Below are positions 44,919-56,693 of a DNA stretch of 64,000 nt, in pieces. The notes beneath the pieces are model-generated. The model had not been told where the DNA came from and ran no database searches. It saw nothing but the letters and a program-made list of their open reading frames with translations. The DNA is from Ascochyta rabiei (lineage: Eukaryota > Ascomycota > Dothideomycetes > Pleosporales > Didymellaceae), in contig NC_082412.1 in NCBI RefSeq assembly GCF_004011695.2, forward strand, positions 62,001 through 126,000, read 5' to 3'. The position numbers and the translations under genes were made by a program. Every line of letters starts with the position of its first letter. Position 1 is the first letter of the stretch.

Positions 44919-47467
44919 TATAAGCATGAAATAGAGGTATAGAACACTTAGGGGGCGTAAATAAGAAGAAAGATTGCGCTATGCAACTTAACGCTAAACT
45001 CTCCTAGGAACTATAGCTAGAAGTTACAAGAGCTGCAGTATACCTCTATAACAGAACTCTAAACTATATAAACTATTAGAAAACACTATATAAAATATTC
45101 TTTACGTAAGTTACTTTTAGTAATAGGATAGTAATATTATTACATAAACCTAATCTTATATACCTTAAGGCGTACAGGTATAAGGAGCTTATAATAACTT
45201 ATAATACACTTAGAGGGAGATTATGCCTTTAGCGCATAGATCTAAAGGTATAGATTAGTTATCTAGTAGAATATTAATTATTAAACATATATTAAATATA
45301 GATACTATTACTTACTAAGGTAATTAGGTCCTAGGACGTTGTATTTAACAAACTGTTAATATTAAATAGAGAGATTGAAGATCTAAAAGCCAGCCTAATG
45401 CATAAGAAGCTAGAGGAGATAGTAACACATGTTAGGACTATTAAGCTGCTAGCTCTATACTAGCAACTAGAAATAGAGTCTTTCTATAAAGACGATGTTG
45501 CTAAAGAACGTTTTTAGAAGAACAAAACAAAGTAGACTAACTAGGCTACTACTAAGGAAGGAAGATTAGGGATAATTACCTAACACCTCTATCTATAATA
45601 CCTTCTGTAGCACTACTTACACAGTTAATAACTAGAGAATTACTAGATCTAACGCAACAAGCGTCCTTAACAACTGTCTTCTAGGCGGCGGCCCTTATAG
45701 TAGGAACCTAAGCTAGTTTTATTAGACAATACAGAGGAGATGTTATAGACAAGGCTAAGATAATAAGAATACTTGCTACAGGCTTAAAGCCCTATTACAG
45801 TTAACTTCTACCTCTACAAACTTGCTAAACTAAGCTTAAGGATTACCTAATAAACAAATTATATTAAGAGGCTAAGCAAGTACACCTTGAAGTTATTCAG
45901 AGATAAAATAATAGTTAAAATACTATTAAAGAAGATTAAACAAATACATTAATAGATCCTTAACTGTATGTGGGTATACACCTATAAGCTTAATAAGCAC
46001 TATTACTTACTAAAGTGTAAGGCGCAACTAGTAGTTAGAGGTAATTAATAACAAAATGTAACCTCACAAGACACCAACACAGCCACTCTTGCTAGGTAAT
46101 TATTCTAAATAATAATAATAATAATAATAATAATAACTTACTATAATATAGAGCTAAAATAATATTATGTTATAAACGTGTCTGTCTATATAACAATAGA
46201 TAAAGAGATTTACATAAAAACGCCTTAAGGCTACTAAAAGCCTAGAATAATTCTATAAATAGACAAGGCGTTATCCAGTCTCTGTATCTCCCTACTCCTC
46301 TAGTAGAAAGAATTTACTATAATGCGTACGGCACTAGAGTTCTAGATTGTACCCTATAAGCTATGCTGCCTAATTAAAGATAGAGTTATTATTTTCTTCT
46401 ACGTTAACAATATTATACTTACGTACTACAGAGATAAGGGGCGCAAAGTACAAGAAGCAATTAGATACTTGCAAAACAGTTATAAATTTACTAGAGGAGA
46501 TAACCTTTAGTGGTTCCTTAGCATAGAAATTATCTAAGAAAGAGCAGGTTAAAAGATCTAACTATTATAAGCTGCATACTTAGACAAGATTAGCTACTTA
46601 GCTAATAGGTAGGATATTCGACACAATACTCCTATAGCAGCAATAGAACTTTAGCTAAGAAAGGGTCTAGCAGCGCTAGCAGAAATTAATAAATATTAAC
46701 GTAAGATTAGGTTGTTGCTCTTTGCTGCAGTTACTACAAGGCTAGATATTGCTTCTGCTACCTTGCAACTAGCTTGCTTCCTAGCAAATCTAGAACCTAA
46801 GCGCTATAACGCAGCAGATTAAGTACTACTATACCTCTAAGATACTAAACAATAAGCCCTATAACTAGGACAAGCTAAAGGACTGCAAATTGTAAGTAAC
46901 GCTTTGTTTGCAGATAACACCTTAGATTATAATAGCTTATAAGGATACGTTATACGACTACTTAGTAACTTATTATATAGAGAGCTAACAAGTAAGACAT
47001 AGTTACCACATTAACTACTAAAGCAGAGCTACTAGCTCTCTTATAAGTAGCTAAAGAAGCACTCTTTATATTAAGACTACTCAGCAAACTCTAAATAAAA
47101 CTAGACGCACGCACTATTAATATCTAGTAAAACAATAGATAAACTATACGCTTAGTAATAGAGGAAGTTTCCTATCTCTAAACTAAGCTTTAACCTGTAG
47201 ATATCTATAACTATTAGATTAGACAAGAAGATTATCTAAGGGTATAATTAAGATAGAATTTGTGTAGTTAGTAGAAATAATTATAGACAGCATAACAAAG
47301 GTCCTACTAGCAAATAAATAAATAGACTTCCTTTAACAGCTTGGCCTAGTTGTTACAGAGCTAGTACAGGTAACAAATACTATACCTCTTAAGGAAATTT
47401 AAGAGTAACTTAAAGACCTTACACTTTCATAACTACTAGCTTAATAAGTCTCTAAACTAAAGGGGTG
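44919..47467 (+). pseudogene. Integrase end, RT and RNase H of copia element 1 (decayed)
   Basis: Integrase end: RAAVYLYNRTLNYIN near 45030-45075 and QDVVFNKLL near 45335-45360, the usual end-of-integrase block. RT: KCKAQLVVRGN near 46013-46045, a KALSSLC segment near 46265, and the active-site box FYVNNIIL near 46395-46420, where copia usually has YVDD. RNase H: SNALFADNTLDYNSLQGYVI near 46890-46950. Almost every stop is TAG or TAA at a Gln/Trp site. Both catalytic Asp positions of the RT box are now Asn, so the enzyme is dead irrespective of the stops. Confidence 0.82.
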
Positions 47468-47640
47468 TGTTAGATAGAATAAGCTCTAGCAAGGTTAGAT
47501 CTGTACAATTAAGCAGGGACTAATAGGCTTGGCACACTAGCGAAGAACCTGAATCTCACTAAACACAGTAGAACAGGAACACACAACAATCATTAATATC
47601 ATTAAGTTACCTCATTACATATTCATTATACCATCTAACA
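47468..47640 (+). repeat. 3' LTR of copia element 1
   Basis: Same length as the left LTR, starts TGTTAGATAGAATAAGC, ends CCATCTAACA. Confidence 0.93.
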
Positions 47641-48640
47641 ATTCTACCCTTTATAACTAGGTGGAAGAGTACAAAAACTAGCAATAGACGCTTCTATATT
47701 ACCATTAAAATAAGTGTAAGAACAAAGGAAAATAAAGCGCACAATAACTACAGTGTTCCTAGACATTAAAGGAGCCTTTGACCACGTCTTACTAGGCCAA
47801 CTACTTACTATCTTACAACAACTATGGCTACCTTGCAACCTAATAGCCTAGATCTAATCATTCCTCTCTAGGCGCCAACTATAACTGTACTTAAATAGCG
47901 AAACAGAAGAATTTAGTAATATAAAAGCTAGACTCCTATAGGGAAGCCCTGTGTTACTAATTCTGTTTCTAATATATATTAGACCCTTATTCTAGTTAAT
48001 TACTAACTATTCACTATCCTACTTAGACGACCTAGCTATTACAGTATTATCTACTAGCCTAAAGAAGAACATCTACCTACTAGAAAGGGATATAGCTAAC
48101 CTATTTGCAAAAGAATATAGCTGTGTAATCTAGTTTAATGCAGCTAAAGCTGATCTTATTTACTTTACTGCAAGCTGCAAAGCAGAAACCTCTATTCTTA
48201 CTCTGCTAGAAAAGTCCACAATTGCACCAAAAAAGACTGTTAAATGGCTAGGAATCTACTTTAACAACAGACTCTCATCTAAAGAGCACGCTGCTACTAG
48301 GATTAGCTAAGCAAGGAACGCCTTCTACAGAATATGCATACTAGCAAATAGCAGAAAAGGCCTTACACCTGCTACCCTTAGACAACTATACTTAGCCTGT
48401 GTTACTAGCATAGGAGACTCTAGATGCTAGATCTTTTAGAAGCAACAAGCTAGAATAGCAAAACAACTTTTAGGACTGCAGAACCTAGCGCTTAGGAAAA
48501 TCTTAGGCACCTTTTAAACCTCACCTATAATTCCTTAAGAGGTAGAAGCAGCCTAAGCCCCCCCTACTATAAGGCTTAATACTTCTATTGTTGCAGTATA
48601 AGTATCGAAGCATCTCGTTAGCAGGCACATTAGGGAGGAT
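47641..48640 (+). mobile_element. LINE-2 copy, 3' part: RT fingers, palm and thumb
   Basis: The RT reads VFLDIKGAFDHVLLGQLL (47755-47805), RRQLQLYLNSETEEF, LLQGSPVLLILF, then YLDDLAITVLS near 48020-48060, with the catalytic DD kept. Next come NAAKADLIYFTAS and KTVKWLGIYFNNRL. Later YLACVTSIGDSR and LGTFQTSP (Gln at TAA) are the usual RT-to-RNase H linker of Tad/I-clade LINEs. Long stretches are open with only scattered TAG, so this is among the better-preserved coding relics in the window. No RNase H domain or poly(A) follows before the sequence changes near 48640. Confidence 0.85.
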
Positions 48641-48729
48641 ATTTATCAACATCATTGTTATAAAGAAGAGAGATAAGAAGCCTAGTAACTAAGTTCTATA
48701 AGTAAGTGTTCTGCTAGGTGTTATTATAG

Positions 48730-50550
48730 GTGTTCTGCCTTAACAGTTACTGTTAAGGCTCTTATACATTTTTGCTGGTCAGATTACGTACACTAGCTAA
48801 GCATCCTATTTCTTACTAAGGTAGTTACTGTGTGCAACAGCATAAATCTCCGTCTCCTAAGCTTAGCCCTATTAAGCAAATAAACTAAGTTAAAACTATA
48901 CTATAAACCACTCGCTAACCTCCTTTATTACTCTGCATGCTCTTTTCCCTTACTACCTCCCTGTTTCTGCAATCTTGCTAAAGCCCTGGTTTCCTGAGTA
49001 GATCGTTAACTAGAGTCTCCTAATAGCTTAGGGGTAGGTAAGTCCAGTACTTGTCTTAAACATTCTTAATCTAAGGCGCTGCCTAATTTATATGTCATCT
49101 ATGTAATAGCCTCTGTTGCTTTAACAGTTAGACAATTAAACAACTTATCTAGAGCACCTCTCTGTGTGTGCTGTCTGTTCTATAACTCCTATCTCTCTGC
49201 GTGCTCTAGTACTACTCTATTGTTAGCAAAGAAGAATTAATTAGGGATACCTAACTCCTTATTAGCCCTAAAGCAATGTTTCTTAATTATCTTTACCTAC
49301 TGCTAATGTCTCTTTACTATAGCAACATTGTTATCCCTACTCCTCTAAAGAAACTTTACAAGCTCCTTGTTACTAAGACTAAAAATACAGAGGATCTCTT
49401 GTAAGACTAGGTAGGAGTTATACTAGGCTTAGCAATAAATAGCTTTAGAAATCTAGAAGGAGCAAGTTAGTGCCATAACTGCTAGAAAAGCATAGAGAGC
49501 ACTACTATACTTGTTTAAAAAACCTAACAGTAATAAAGGTCCTAGCGTAAGCATCTAATAAGAACTAGCAATGTCTTTATACAATCCTATCTCTAGAATC
49601 TCTATAGTTTCTCTGTCTTCTATAACTAGTACGTACTAAGGTAGTATAGTTTAGCATTTTATTATAGATAGTCTAGTAGAACTATATAGCAGTGCTAGGT
49701 AGGAGATCCTAACGTCCCTATACTTACAAGGACACTTCTCCTACTTAGACTCTACTGTATCTTGTGCTAACTTAGGGTATTTAAGGGTATCTACCTACCC
49801 CTTAATGTAATTATAGCATTGCTTAATTCTATTATCTTTCCTCTAGGCTAAGTATTTTAGAATAAAATTATAGTGGCTATACAGAGTAATAGTGTAATTA
49901 TCTTTATTCTTATAATTAAAGGATACTAAGCCTTATATTATGTCTACTCCTCTACCTAACTCTATAGTGTTGTAGAGGTTGCAATCCACATACTTAAAGA
50001 ACGTCTAGTCCCTAGGCTTAGTGTACTTAGTGTAGTGTAAGTAAGAGATTAAGTTAGTTTATTAATAAAGTACTTTATAGAAAAGCCAGTACTATAGATT
50101 AGCCCTTACTAGTTACTAGATAACAGAGTGGTACATATTTCTATACTACCCTAGGTTACGTTTACTATACTTTATGCAAGAATAATAGATATATATGTTA
50201 AAGTATTTATCTACTATTTTCTAGAGGTCTAGATTATTTTAAAACATAAAGGCAAACACAGTGACAATATAAGTGCCTTTCTAGTTTAGACTGTCTGCCT
50301 TAGCTTAAAAATGTTAAGATAGGTGCCTAGAGATAAGGTTGCTCTAGTTAAGGTCAAGTACTGTAGGAACTAGGCGGAATTAATAGGTCTGCAGACTATC
50401 TATTGTGTTTAATGCGCAGAGCTGCTCTTAGAACAAAATCCTAGTTTCTAGGTTGCTTCTCTACTTCCCTTAGCTAGGCTTATTCTTATACAGTAATATA
50501 AGCAGGTTAGATATTATAGTAGTATTAAGAGTGCAGTCTAGTAGGCTAAG
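48730..50550 (-). pseudogene. Decayed protein gene with HxD...H-like pattern, possible 2OG-Fe(II) dioxygenase
   Basis: One minus-strand frame of about 600 codons contains only TAG/TAA stops. It reads LETRILF, SLQTYQFRLVPTVLDLN, KGTYIVTVFAFMF, QTFFKYVDCNLYNT (50003-49965), GRGVDIIQGLVSFN, and later YRDVRISYLALLYSST (49715-49670). From memory, fungal repeat-associated proteins have FFKHxDxN, GRGxNxIQGSVSLDDE and DVRxxLPxxPHGST here, which looks like the HxD...H iron ligands of 2OG-Fe(II) dioxygenases. Both His would now be Tyr, each a CAT/CAC to TAT/TAC change. I am unsure of the family. The role of the ancestor, for example nucleic-acid base oxidation in a transposon, is speculation. Confidence 0.35.
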
Positions 50551-52540
50551 TTTACTTGTAGTGTACTAGGAATAAGGAAGATAAACTTATAACAGGTTAA
50601 CTGTATAGTAGGTAATAATTCTTCTACTAGCACCCTCTCCTTTTTAAGTTCTCCCCCTCTTACGACACTCTTAGACCTATGCATTTCGGAGCTTTACACG
50701 CTCTAGATTATTAAGGAGCTTCTAACTAATCTTTATACAGAGGAGAATAAAGGCAGATTAGCTATTAGTGTATTTGCAATTAGCGCTACTCTAGATGTTG
50801 TTTATTATATCTTTACTAATCTTAGCATCTTTCTACATAGACTAAACGTCTAATATTAATAGATGGTTAACTTTAGGGCTTACAACATCTTAAAATAATC
50901 TAAATTCTGACAGCCTAATTAACAATTGTTCCCTAGTTTAATAGTCCTCTAGTACTAAAGTAACGGAGCTAAAATGCGTCCTTCTAGACTGTTAGTGCTT
51001 ACAGATAGCATCTATTATACAGCGTTGCTTTCCTGTTTTATTAACACTTAACTTAAAGGCTATCTAGTTGAGGTTGCCGTGTGCTACAGACAACAGACTC
51101 CTTTAGTGTTCTTCTTTAATGCTTTTAATAACACTCTTAGGGAATTTGGTGCCTATTAGGAATAGCTTAGTATTAGCCTATGGCCTTGTTAGAGTAAGGG
51201 ATAATCCTCCTAGCAGAACACCTAATTAGCCTGCGGCCCTTATGCTTGTTGCTAGCTTAGCAAGCAACTATAACCTAGATAGTAATACTAAAGGGGCTAG
51301 TGTCTAAACTCTATTAAGGATATACTCTAGTGCTGCATATATTAGCATATGAAAGTTCTTAGAGCTAACGTTTATAGCATTTAATAATACCTACTTCTAA
51401 GTAATTCTCTCCTTTAGCAAGTAGGATGTTCTAACACCTTTTACATTAAAGATTAGTAGTAGTAGTTAGGTCCTCTACAGTGCAAGTGCTTACATCTACT
51501 ATTAGTATCATTGTAAATTTAGGTCCCTAATTAGGTACACATCTAACTCTGCTGCTTTTAGCTTTAGTACGCCTTTGCCTAGTGCCTTTACCTCTACTAT
51601 TAGTAAATAGTCCTTATTACTTAGTTGTGTAATAAAGTTTATTGTGTCCTAGTAGAGCATATTAAGGGCTTAGTAGACTGTACTCTAGTTGCTAAAATTG
51701 TAGAACTTATATTTCTTCTTTTGTAGTATAGATAGGCGTTAGTAAATAACTAAGGTAATAAACTTAGCTAGGTTATTAGTGTTAACTTATTTAAATATAG
51801 TATATAATTAAGCTAAGTTTTATATGCTCTATAGCAGACTATGCGCAGTGTAGTGTTACTACGTTAACTAGAATGATTTTTCTATTCTTATTTTCGCAGA
51901 TGTATCTTATAGCTCTTGCTATCTCTGCTATCTTCCTCTAGTTGTAGTCTGTTACTGATTAGATTGCTAGGTATTAACTATTAAAGTTGTTTATGCCTTT
52001 ATATTATGCAACCAGGTTTAGGGTTTACTAGATAATGTCTAATATTAGGTGTGTTATAGCTGCTAATCTCTTAAACTTAGTAACTGCTGTACTTATCTAG
52101 AAGTTAAGTCTTTCTCTCTGCGCCTGTAGCTCTCCTTAAGTAATATCTGTTACAACCTAGCTAACTGAAAATCCCTGCATATACAGCATTAGGATATAAG
52201 TAACCTTAGTAATATCCTTACCTTTATTAGCCTTAAACACTAATAACTACCACAATCCCCCTTCTTCTAGCTCTAGCTCTTTCTGTACAATTACTTATTA
52301 CTGTAATATTAAAACCTTCGTATGTAGTTAAGTAGATATTTAGAAGTTACAAGTTAATTTTATAGGGAGATAATTAGGAGTAACAGGGTTGGTCTGCTTT
52401 AAGAGTGTCCTAGGCAGCTGCAGGCCTACTTTCCATCTTCGTTTTTACTTCCCGTTTATGTTACTACTTACTTATTTTTACTTACTATAATCATTGCTTA
52501 TATGTAAATAATTATTTTAGTTGTAAGCTGTTAGTTTGCA

Positions 52541-52553
52541 CCCCCCCCCCCCC
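52541..52553. repeat. C13 homopolymer
   Basis: On the minus strand this is G13 followed by TGCAAACTAACAGC. It could be a purine tract next to a lost LTR edge, but no partner repeat was found. Confidence 0.6.
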
Positions 52554-53150
52554 TATACTCAGTAAGTGTCTAGGCCAAGGCGTTTTTGCTAGCGTTAATT
52601 TTTAGCTAATTAGGAGTTAACTAGTTAGACCTGCTTACTGCTAATTAGCTTGTGGCTTTAGCAGCTAGGACGTTACCCTCCTATCTTTAGCGGTCTGTCC
52701 TGTAGACTGCATTGCTATTTCTTAGCGTTAGAATTTGTGTTAGAGGAGTTATTATATATTTTATATTGCACACTTTTATACTATATAAGAGGTTAAGGGT
52801 AGATTTTAATGCTAAGAGAGTTGTAACTAGCAGGTGTACCTCCCTTGCTTACTAGAATCGGGGTACTTAAATTCTTAGTAGCCTTACTTTAATTGCTCTG
52901 TTAAAACATGTCTATATAGTTCTAATTCTAGGTACCTTTTTCTATGCCTTTATAAGTCCCTTCTCTTCTAACTAAATATCGTCTAATAAACGCTTATAGA
53001 ACTTCTTTATTCTTTACTCTAGAACTGTGTATAGTATACTAGTTCTGTTAAGGTCTTTAAGTAAATAGGTGCCTCTAACTAGCTGTGTCTTGTTAAGTGA
53101 CACTTAGTATAGCCTAAGCTACTTCTTTTTTAACTTCTTATCTCTAGACA
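52554..53150. other. RIP-type spacer, no gene recognised
   Basis: AT-rich with dense CTAG/TAG. It ends at AGACA (53146-53150), the presumed TSD of the LTR that follows. Confidence 0.4.
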
Positions 53151-53401
53151 TGTTAATTTGTCCTACTAAGTCCTATAGTGAAACTAGGTCACTAGGGTTA
53201 ATTGTAAGGTCGCTGTAGGCAGGCAATAGAGCAGAGCGAAATAGGACAAATAATAGGGTAATATTTAAGAGATAAGACAAATCCTTAATAGATAAGTCTT
53301 AAGGTTAGTGAATATTATATACGTGTGTGGCTAGTAGGTCTCTAGGCTTAGCCTAGGACCTGGCTAAGGTATCTCCTGGCGTGGGGAGAACACTTGTGAC
53401 A
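53151..53401 (-). repeat. 3' LTR of gypsy element 4
   Basis: 251 bp. On the minus strand it starts TGTCACAAGTGTTCTCCCC and ends AATTAACA. A TATATAATATTC box is inside. The partner LTR is outside the window, so the call rests on ends, size and the adjacent purine tract. Confidence 0.65.
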
Positions 53402-53420
53402 ATAGCCCCCCCCTCTTAAA
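53402..53420 (-). promoter_or_regulatory. Polypurine tract of gypsy element 4
   Basis: Minus strand CCTTTTAAGAGGGGGGG then CTAT before the LTR. Confidence 0.65.
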
Positions 53421-55700
53421 AGGTTCGTCCTAAACTATAAAGAGGTTTCCAGCAATGTTATTAAGCTCTAGAAAAACCTCCTATAGAGGGAAAAACTTAG
53501 CATAAGAGATATAGCACTAGTAGGAGTCTATTAGTTTATGTTAATAGGGATAGGAAGCTGTTTAGCATGTAAAGGACGCTAGCAATCTTATCCTTATAAC
53601 GTTTGCTTAGTAGGTTACTAGGGCAGCATTACTGCGTAGCTGGGTAGACAAGTCTTTGTTTGTAAGAGACTAGCTAAGGCTAAGTTCTCCCTTATGCCTT
53701 TATTAGCAGCTAGTTAGCAAGCTATTATTTCTACTAGACGTTACTATAAACAACGCCTTAGTAGCTGTTAGCTCTAAAACCTATATAGCTAAGGCTGTAG
53801 GGAGCGTAATAATTATACACTAAGTAGGTAGTTTATAAGAGGCATTATTTGCTCCCTACGTGGCGCACGCAGCGCCTAGCACTAGGCTAAGGGTTGCCCT
53901 AGGCGTGCCTGCTGTTTGCTCCCCGCAATCTCCTAAGGGAGTAGGTGCCTTAATCTAGGGCTAAGGCTGCTAGAGGCGTAAGTGGTTAGATGTTGTCTGC
54001 CTTATAGGTTAGATTAGTAAGTCCCTAACTAGTAACGTCTGCGAGAGGATTGCTAGCAGCTCCTGCAGCCCTGTTCCTGCGCAAACTAGTCTAGGATTTG
54101 CTTATTTGCAGGGGATCTTATCTGTACACTAGTAGTAATAGTAACCTGTTAGCCTTACTATATATAATGCCTTACCTAGACCCTTACGCAGTATAGTCTA
54201 GGCTCTAGTGTTTTGTTTGCAACGTAAATATTAGGTAAGATTACTAGTTCCCTTTCTAGCAGTTAATAGACCTGTGCCTAGATGTTTGTAACAAAGATTA
54301 TCTTTTTATGCAGTAGGTTGCAACAGGTAAGAGAGTAGTAAGAGGCTAGGTTATTACTAGAGAGCTATTAGGCAGAGGGAGTCTAGCGTATATAAGGACT
54401 CTATCTGCTTACTTACAGTAGCTTATTATCCCTACACCTTTATCTATATCTACCTTCTAGCCCTTACATTTAACATTATAATAGCCCCTCTAACGTATAT
54501 CTCCTGTAAGGCTTTACCTAACTACGTCTACTAGTTGCCTAAGAGCATACAGCCTTAGCTGTTGCTTTTGCAGTATTAGTGCTATACTAGTATTACGCAC
54601 TTAGCTACCTTATCTAAGAGCAACCCTAATAGCACTATCTTGTCCTTTATCTATGTCTTTTGTTAGCCTAGTAGGTATAGGCTTTATAAGGACAACTTTA
54701 GTATATATCCCTACTGCGTCTAATTAAAGGAAGGGAGGTGTGTTATGGTATTTCCTGCACTACCCTAGTATCTACCTATGCTAACTTTTATAGATTAACC
54801 CTATTTTCTGTTAAGCCTGTAACATGCCTAATTTCTTAATTAAGCGTGCCCTCTGTAAGACAAATAATAAGACAGTTACTTAAGGCAACTAAACTACTAC
54901 TAATAACATAATTGCTTAGGTATAGATGTACTAGCAGACTGCCTATAACTACGCTAAGGCTTATTATAATAGCTTTATTGCCTATAATACTATAGTTTGC
55001 TACTGTATTAATAAGTCTAGCTTAAGTAAGAGTAAGTATACTTAAGCCTATTAGGTCTCTTAGTTATATAACCTTAAGCGGTACATTATAGGTGTTGTCC
55101 TCCCCCTCTTTCTTATATAGAGCTAACATTTTACAGGCTATAGTTAGGACTGTTAGTATAAAGCTTCCTAGCAACATTATAATTAACAGCACAATTAAGG
55201 ATTAGTTCTAGAAAACAGGTAGTGCTTATAATGCAGAGAAGCAGTGGTACTACTATAGTACTATCCTGCCTTCTGCTGTCTAGGCTCTGTTAGCTCCTTT
55301 TAAGCAGTTTTTGTTGTCTCTAACTAAACCTACCCTAGGTGGTTATTGCTGTTATAGCCCCTCCTATAAGATAAGCCCCTCTTAGGGTTACAGAGGAGCT
55401 GCTTAAGCTGTAGTTGTAGTTATAAAGATCCTCTACTTTAATAATAACTCTTAATAAACTAGTAGATAATAATAAAATTCTCCTCTCCTGTATATGTGCT
55501 ATTCTCTGCTAGTAATACATTAGATAGACACTAGGCCTCCTTTAGCCTCTAGTTGCACAAGTCCTATAGCTATCTATCCTTATCCTTTTCCTTAGCTATT
55601 TTAGAGTGGGGTTTATAATACAGACTTCTAGGGACGTCCCCTCTTTTACCTTAGCAGCGCTAGTTTGCTAGTTGTAGTCTAGCTTACTATTAATAGTTAC
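53421..55700. other. RIP-type region between the gypsy 4 integrase and its 3' LTR
   Basis: No gene recognised. A plus-strand purine tract followed by TGTTATGGTA (54724-54750) resembles the start of another LTR, but no matching copy is present, so a buried or partial insertion is possible. The region 54820-55450 has no readable frame that I could support. Confidence 0.4.
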
Positions 55701-56530
55701 CTGCCTAAGCGTATTAGTAATAATCCTAAAGGATCTTATTACTGTAGTTAAGGTTCTTAAGTAGTTCCTAGGTAGCTTCTTTATTTAGCTAACCTAGCTA
55801 CTTTACTCTGTACCCCCTTTCTTAGGCAGTAGTGTCTTTATATAACAGTATACCTTTAACTTTAAACCTATTACTAGGTAAGACGTCCTCTAGTATGCTA
55901 ATAGGACCTAGCTAGAATCTACTGCTTATAAGGGGTTTTCTCTAGTGCTTAAGGAGTAATATGTTAAATACTAGGTGCACTCTATCTATTATAAGTGGTA
56001 GCTTTAGCTTATACGCTAGCTTCCCTACCTTTCTAATTACTATAAATAGCCTAGGATACTAAGCGTTAAACTTCTTAGAAGGATAGTTTGTTGTTAGTTT
56101 CTTAGCCTAAGGAGAACTGGGGTCTCCTTTAGTAAAGTGTTGTTTAGACTGTTTTGTGTTATACTACTAAGCGTTGCCCTTTTAAGCGTACTCTAAGGCC
56201 TTCTTTACTGTTTTTTATATATTATACCAGCGTAATAGGCAGCTAGTAACCTGCTAGCTTAGTTCTAGTGTTGCCTTGTCCTTGTCCTAGACAGTTTAGG
56301 GTTTTTATAGCTAGTGCTTATTAGGCATCCTGTTAAATCCTTTAGGGTCTGTGCTAAAGGTAACCTTTATAGGAGATTCTCTATAAGTAGAGTAAGCTTT
56401 AGAGTTGTAGGCGTAATTAGCATATAGTAGGAGGTCTACCTAGTTATTCTGTTAGTAGTTTATGTATATGCAGAGGTACGTTTCTAACTCTTAGTTTTAG
56501 CACTCTGTCTGCCTATCTGCCTAGGGGCAG
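55701..56530 (-). pseudogene. Integrase C-terminal part and chromodomain-like tail of gypsy element 4
   Basis: Minus-strand frame: PQADRQTECQNQELETYL next to the copia insertion (56530-56470), then LLLYAEYAYNSKAYS, later KVGKLAYKLKLP and RVHLVFNILLLK (family form HPVFHVSLL), and a chromodomain-like stretch with VKGILLYKD. Motif order is standard for chromodomain gypsy elements, where the tail directs integration to heterochromatin. Stops are TAG/TAA. The frame continues on the far side of the copia element at 61725. Confidence 0.75.
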
Positions 56531-56693
56531 TGTTAGATAATATGCTTGATGTGCAAAGATAATAATAAAGGTGATTAATTAATAATTATCTGTCTTAATG
56601 GCTAATTTTATGTGTGTGTGCCGCTAGCCCCTAAGTTAACCAAGGTTAACCCTAACCCCCCCAACTTGGTTCAGCAAGGTTAGTTATCTAACA
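56531..56693 (-). repeat. 3' LTR of copia element 2
   Basis: Plus strand starts TGTTAGATAATATGC and ends GTTATCTAACA. Confidence 0.92.

Larger units (their letters stand above)
41345..47640 (+). mobile_element. Ty1/copia element 1, complete with LTRs and TSD, nested in LINE-2
   Basis: Two 173-bp LTRs bound a 6296-bp element. Flanks are ACTCT (41340-41344) and ATTCT (47641-47645), a TSD with one C/T difference. Removing it restores LINE sequence. Domain order is protease, integrase, RT, RNase H, as in copia. It is itself broken by a TRIM-like element. Confidence 0.93.
48641..53150 (-). mobile_element. Unclassified RIP-decayed repeat, minus strand
   Basis: About 4.5 kb of RIP-type DNA between LINE-2 and the LTR of gypsy element 4. 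I found no terminal repeats, RT, integrase or DDE motifs. The minus-strand frame between about 50550 and 48730 is readable throughout when TAG/TAA are ignored, so it was once a protein gene; see the separate entry. The stretch 50640-52530 is also minus-strand-like, but I could not fix a frame. RIP implies it was repeated in the genome. Confidence 0.45.
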
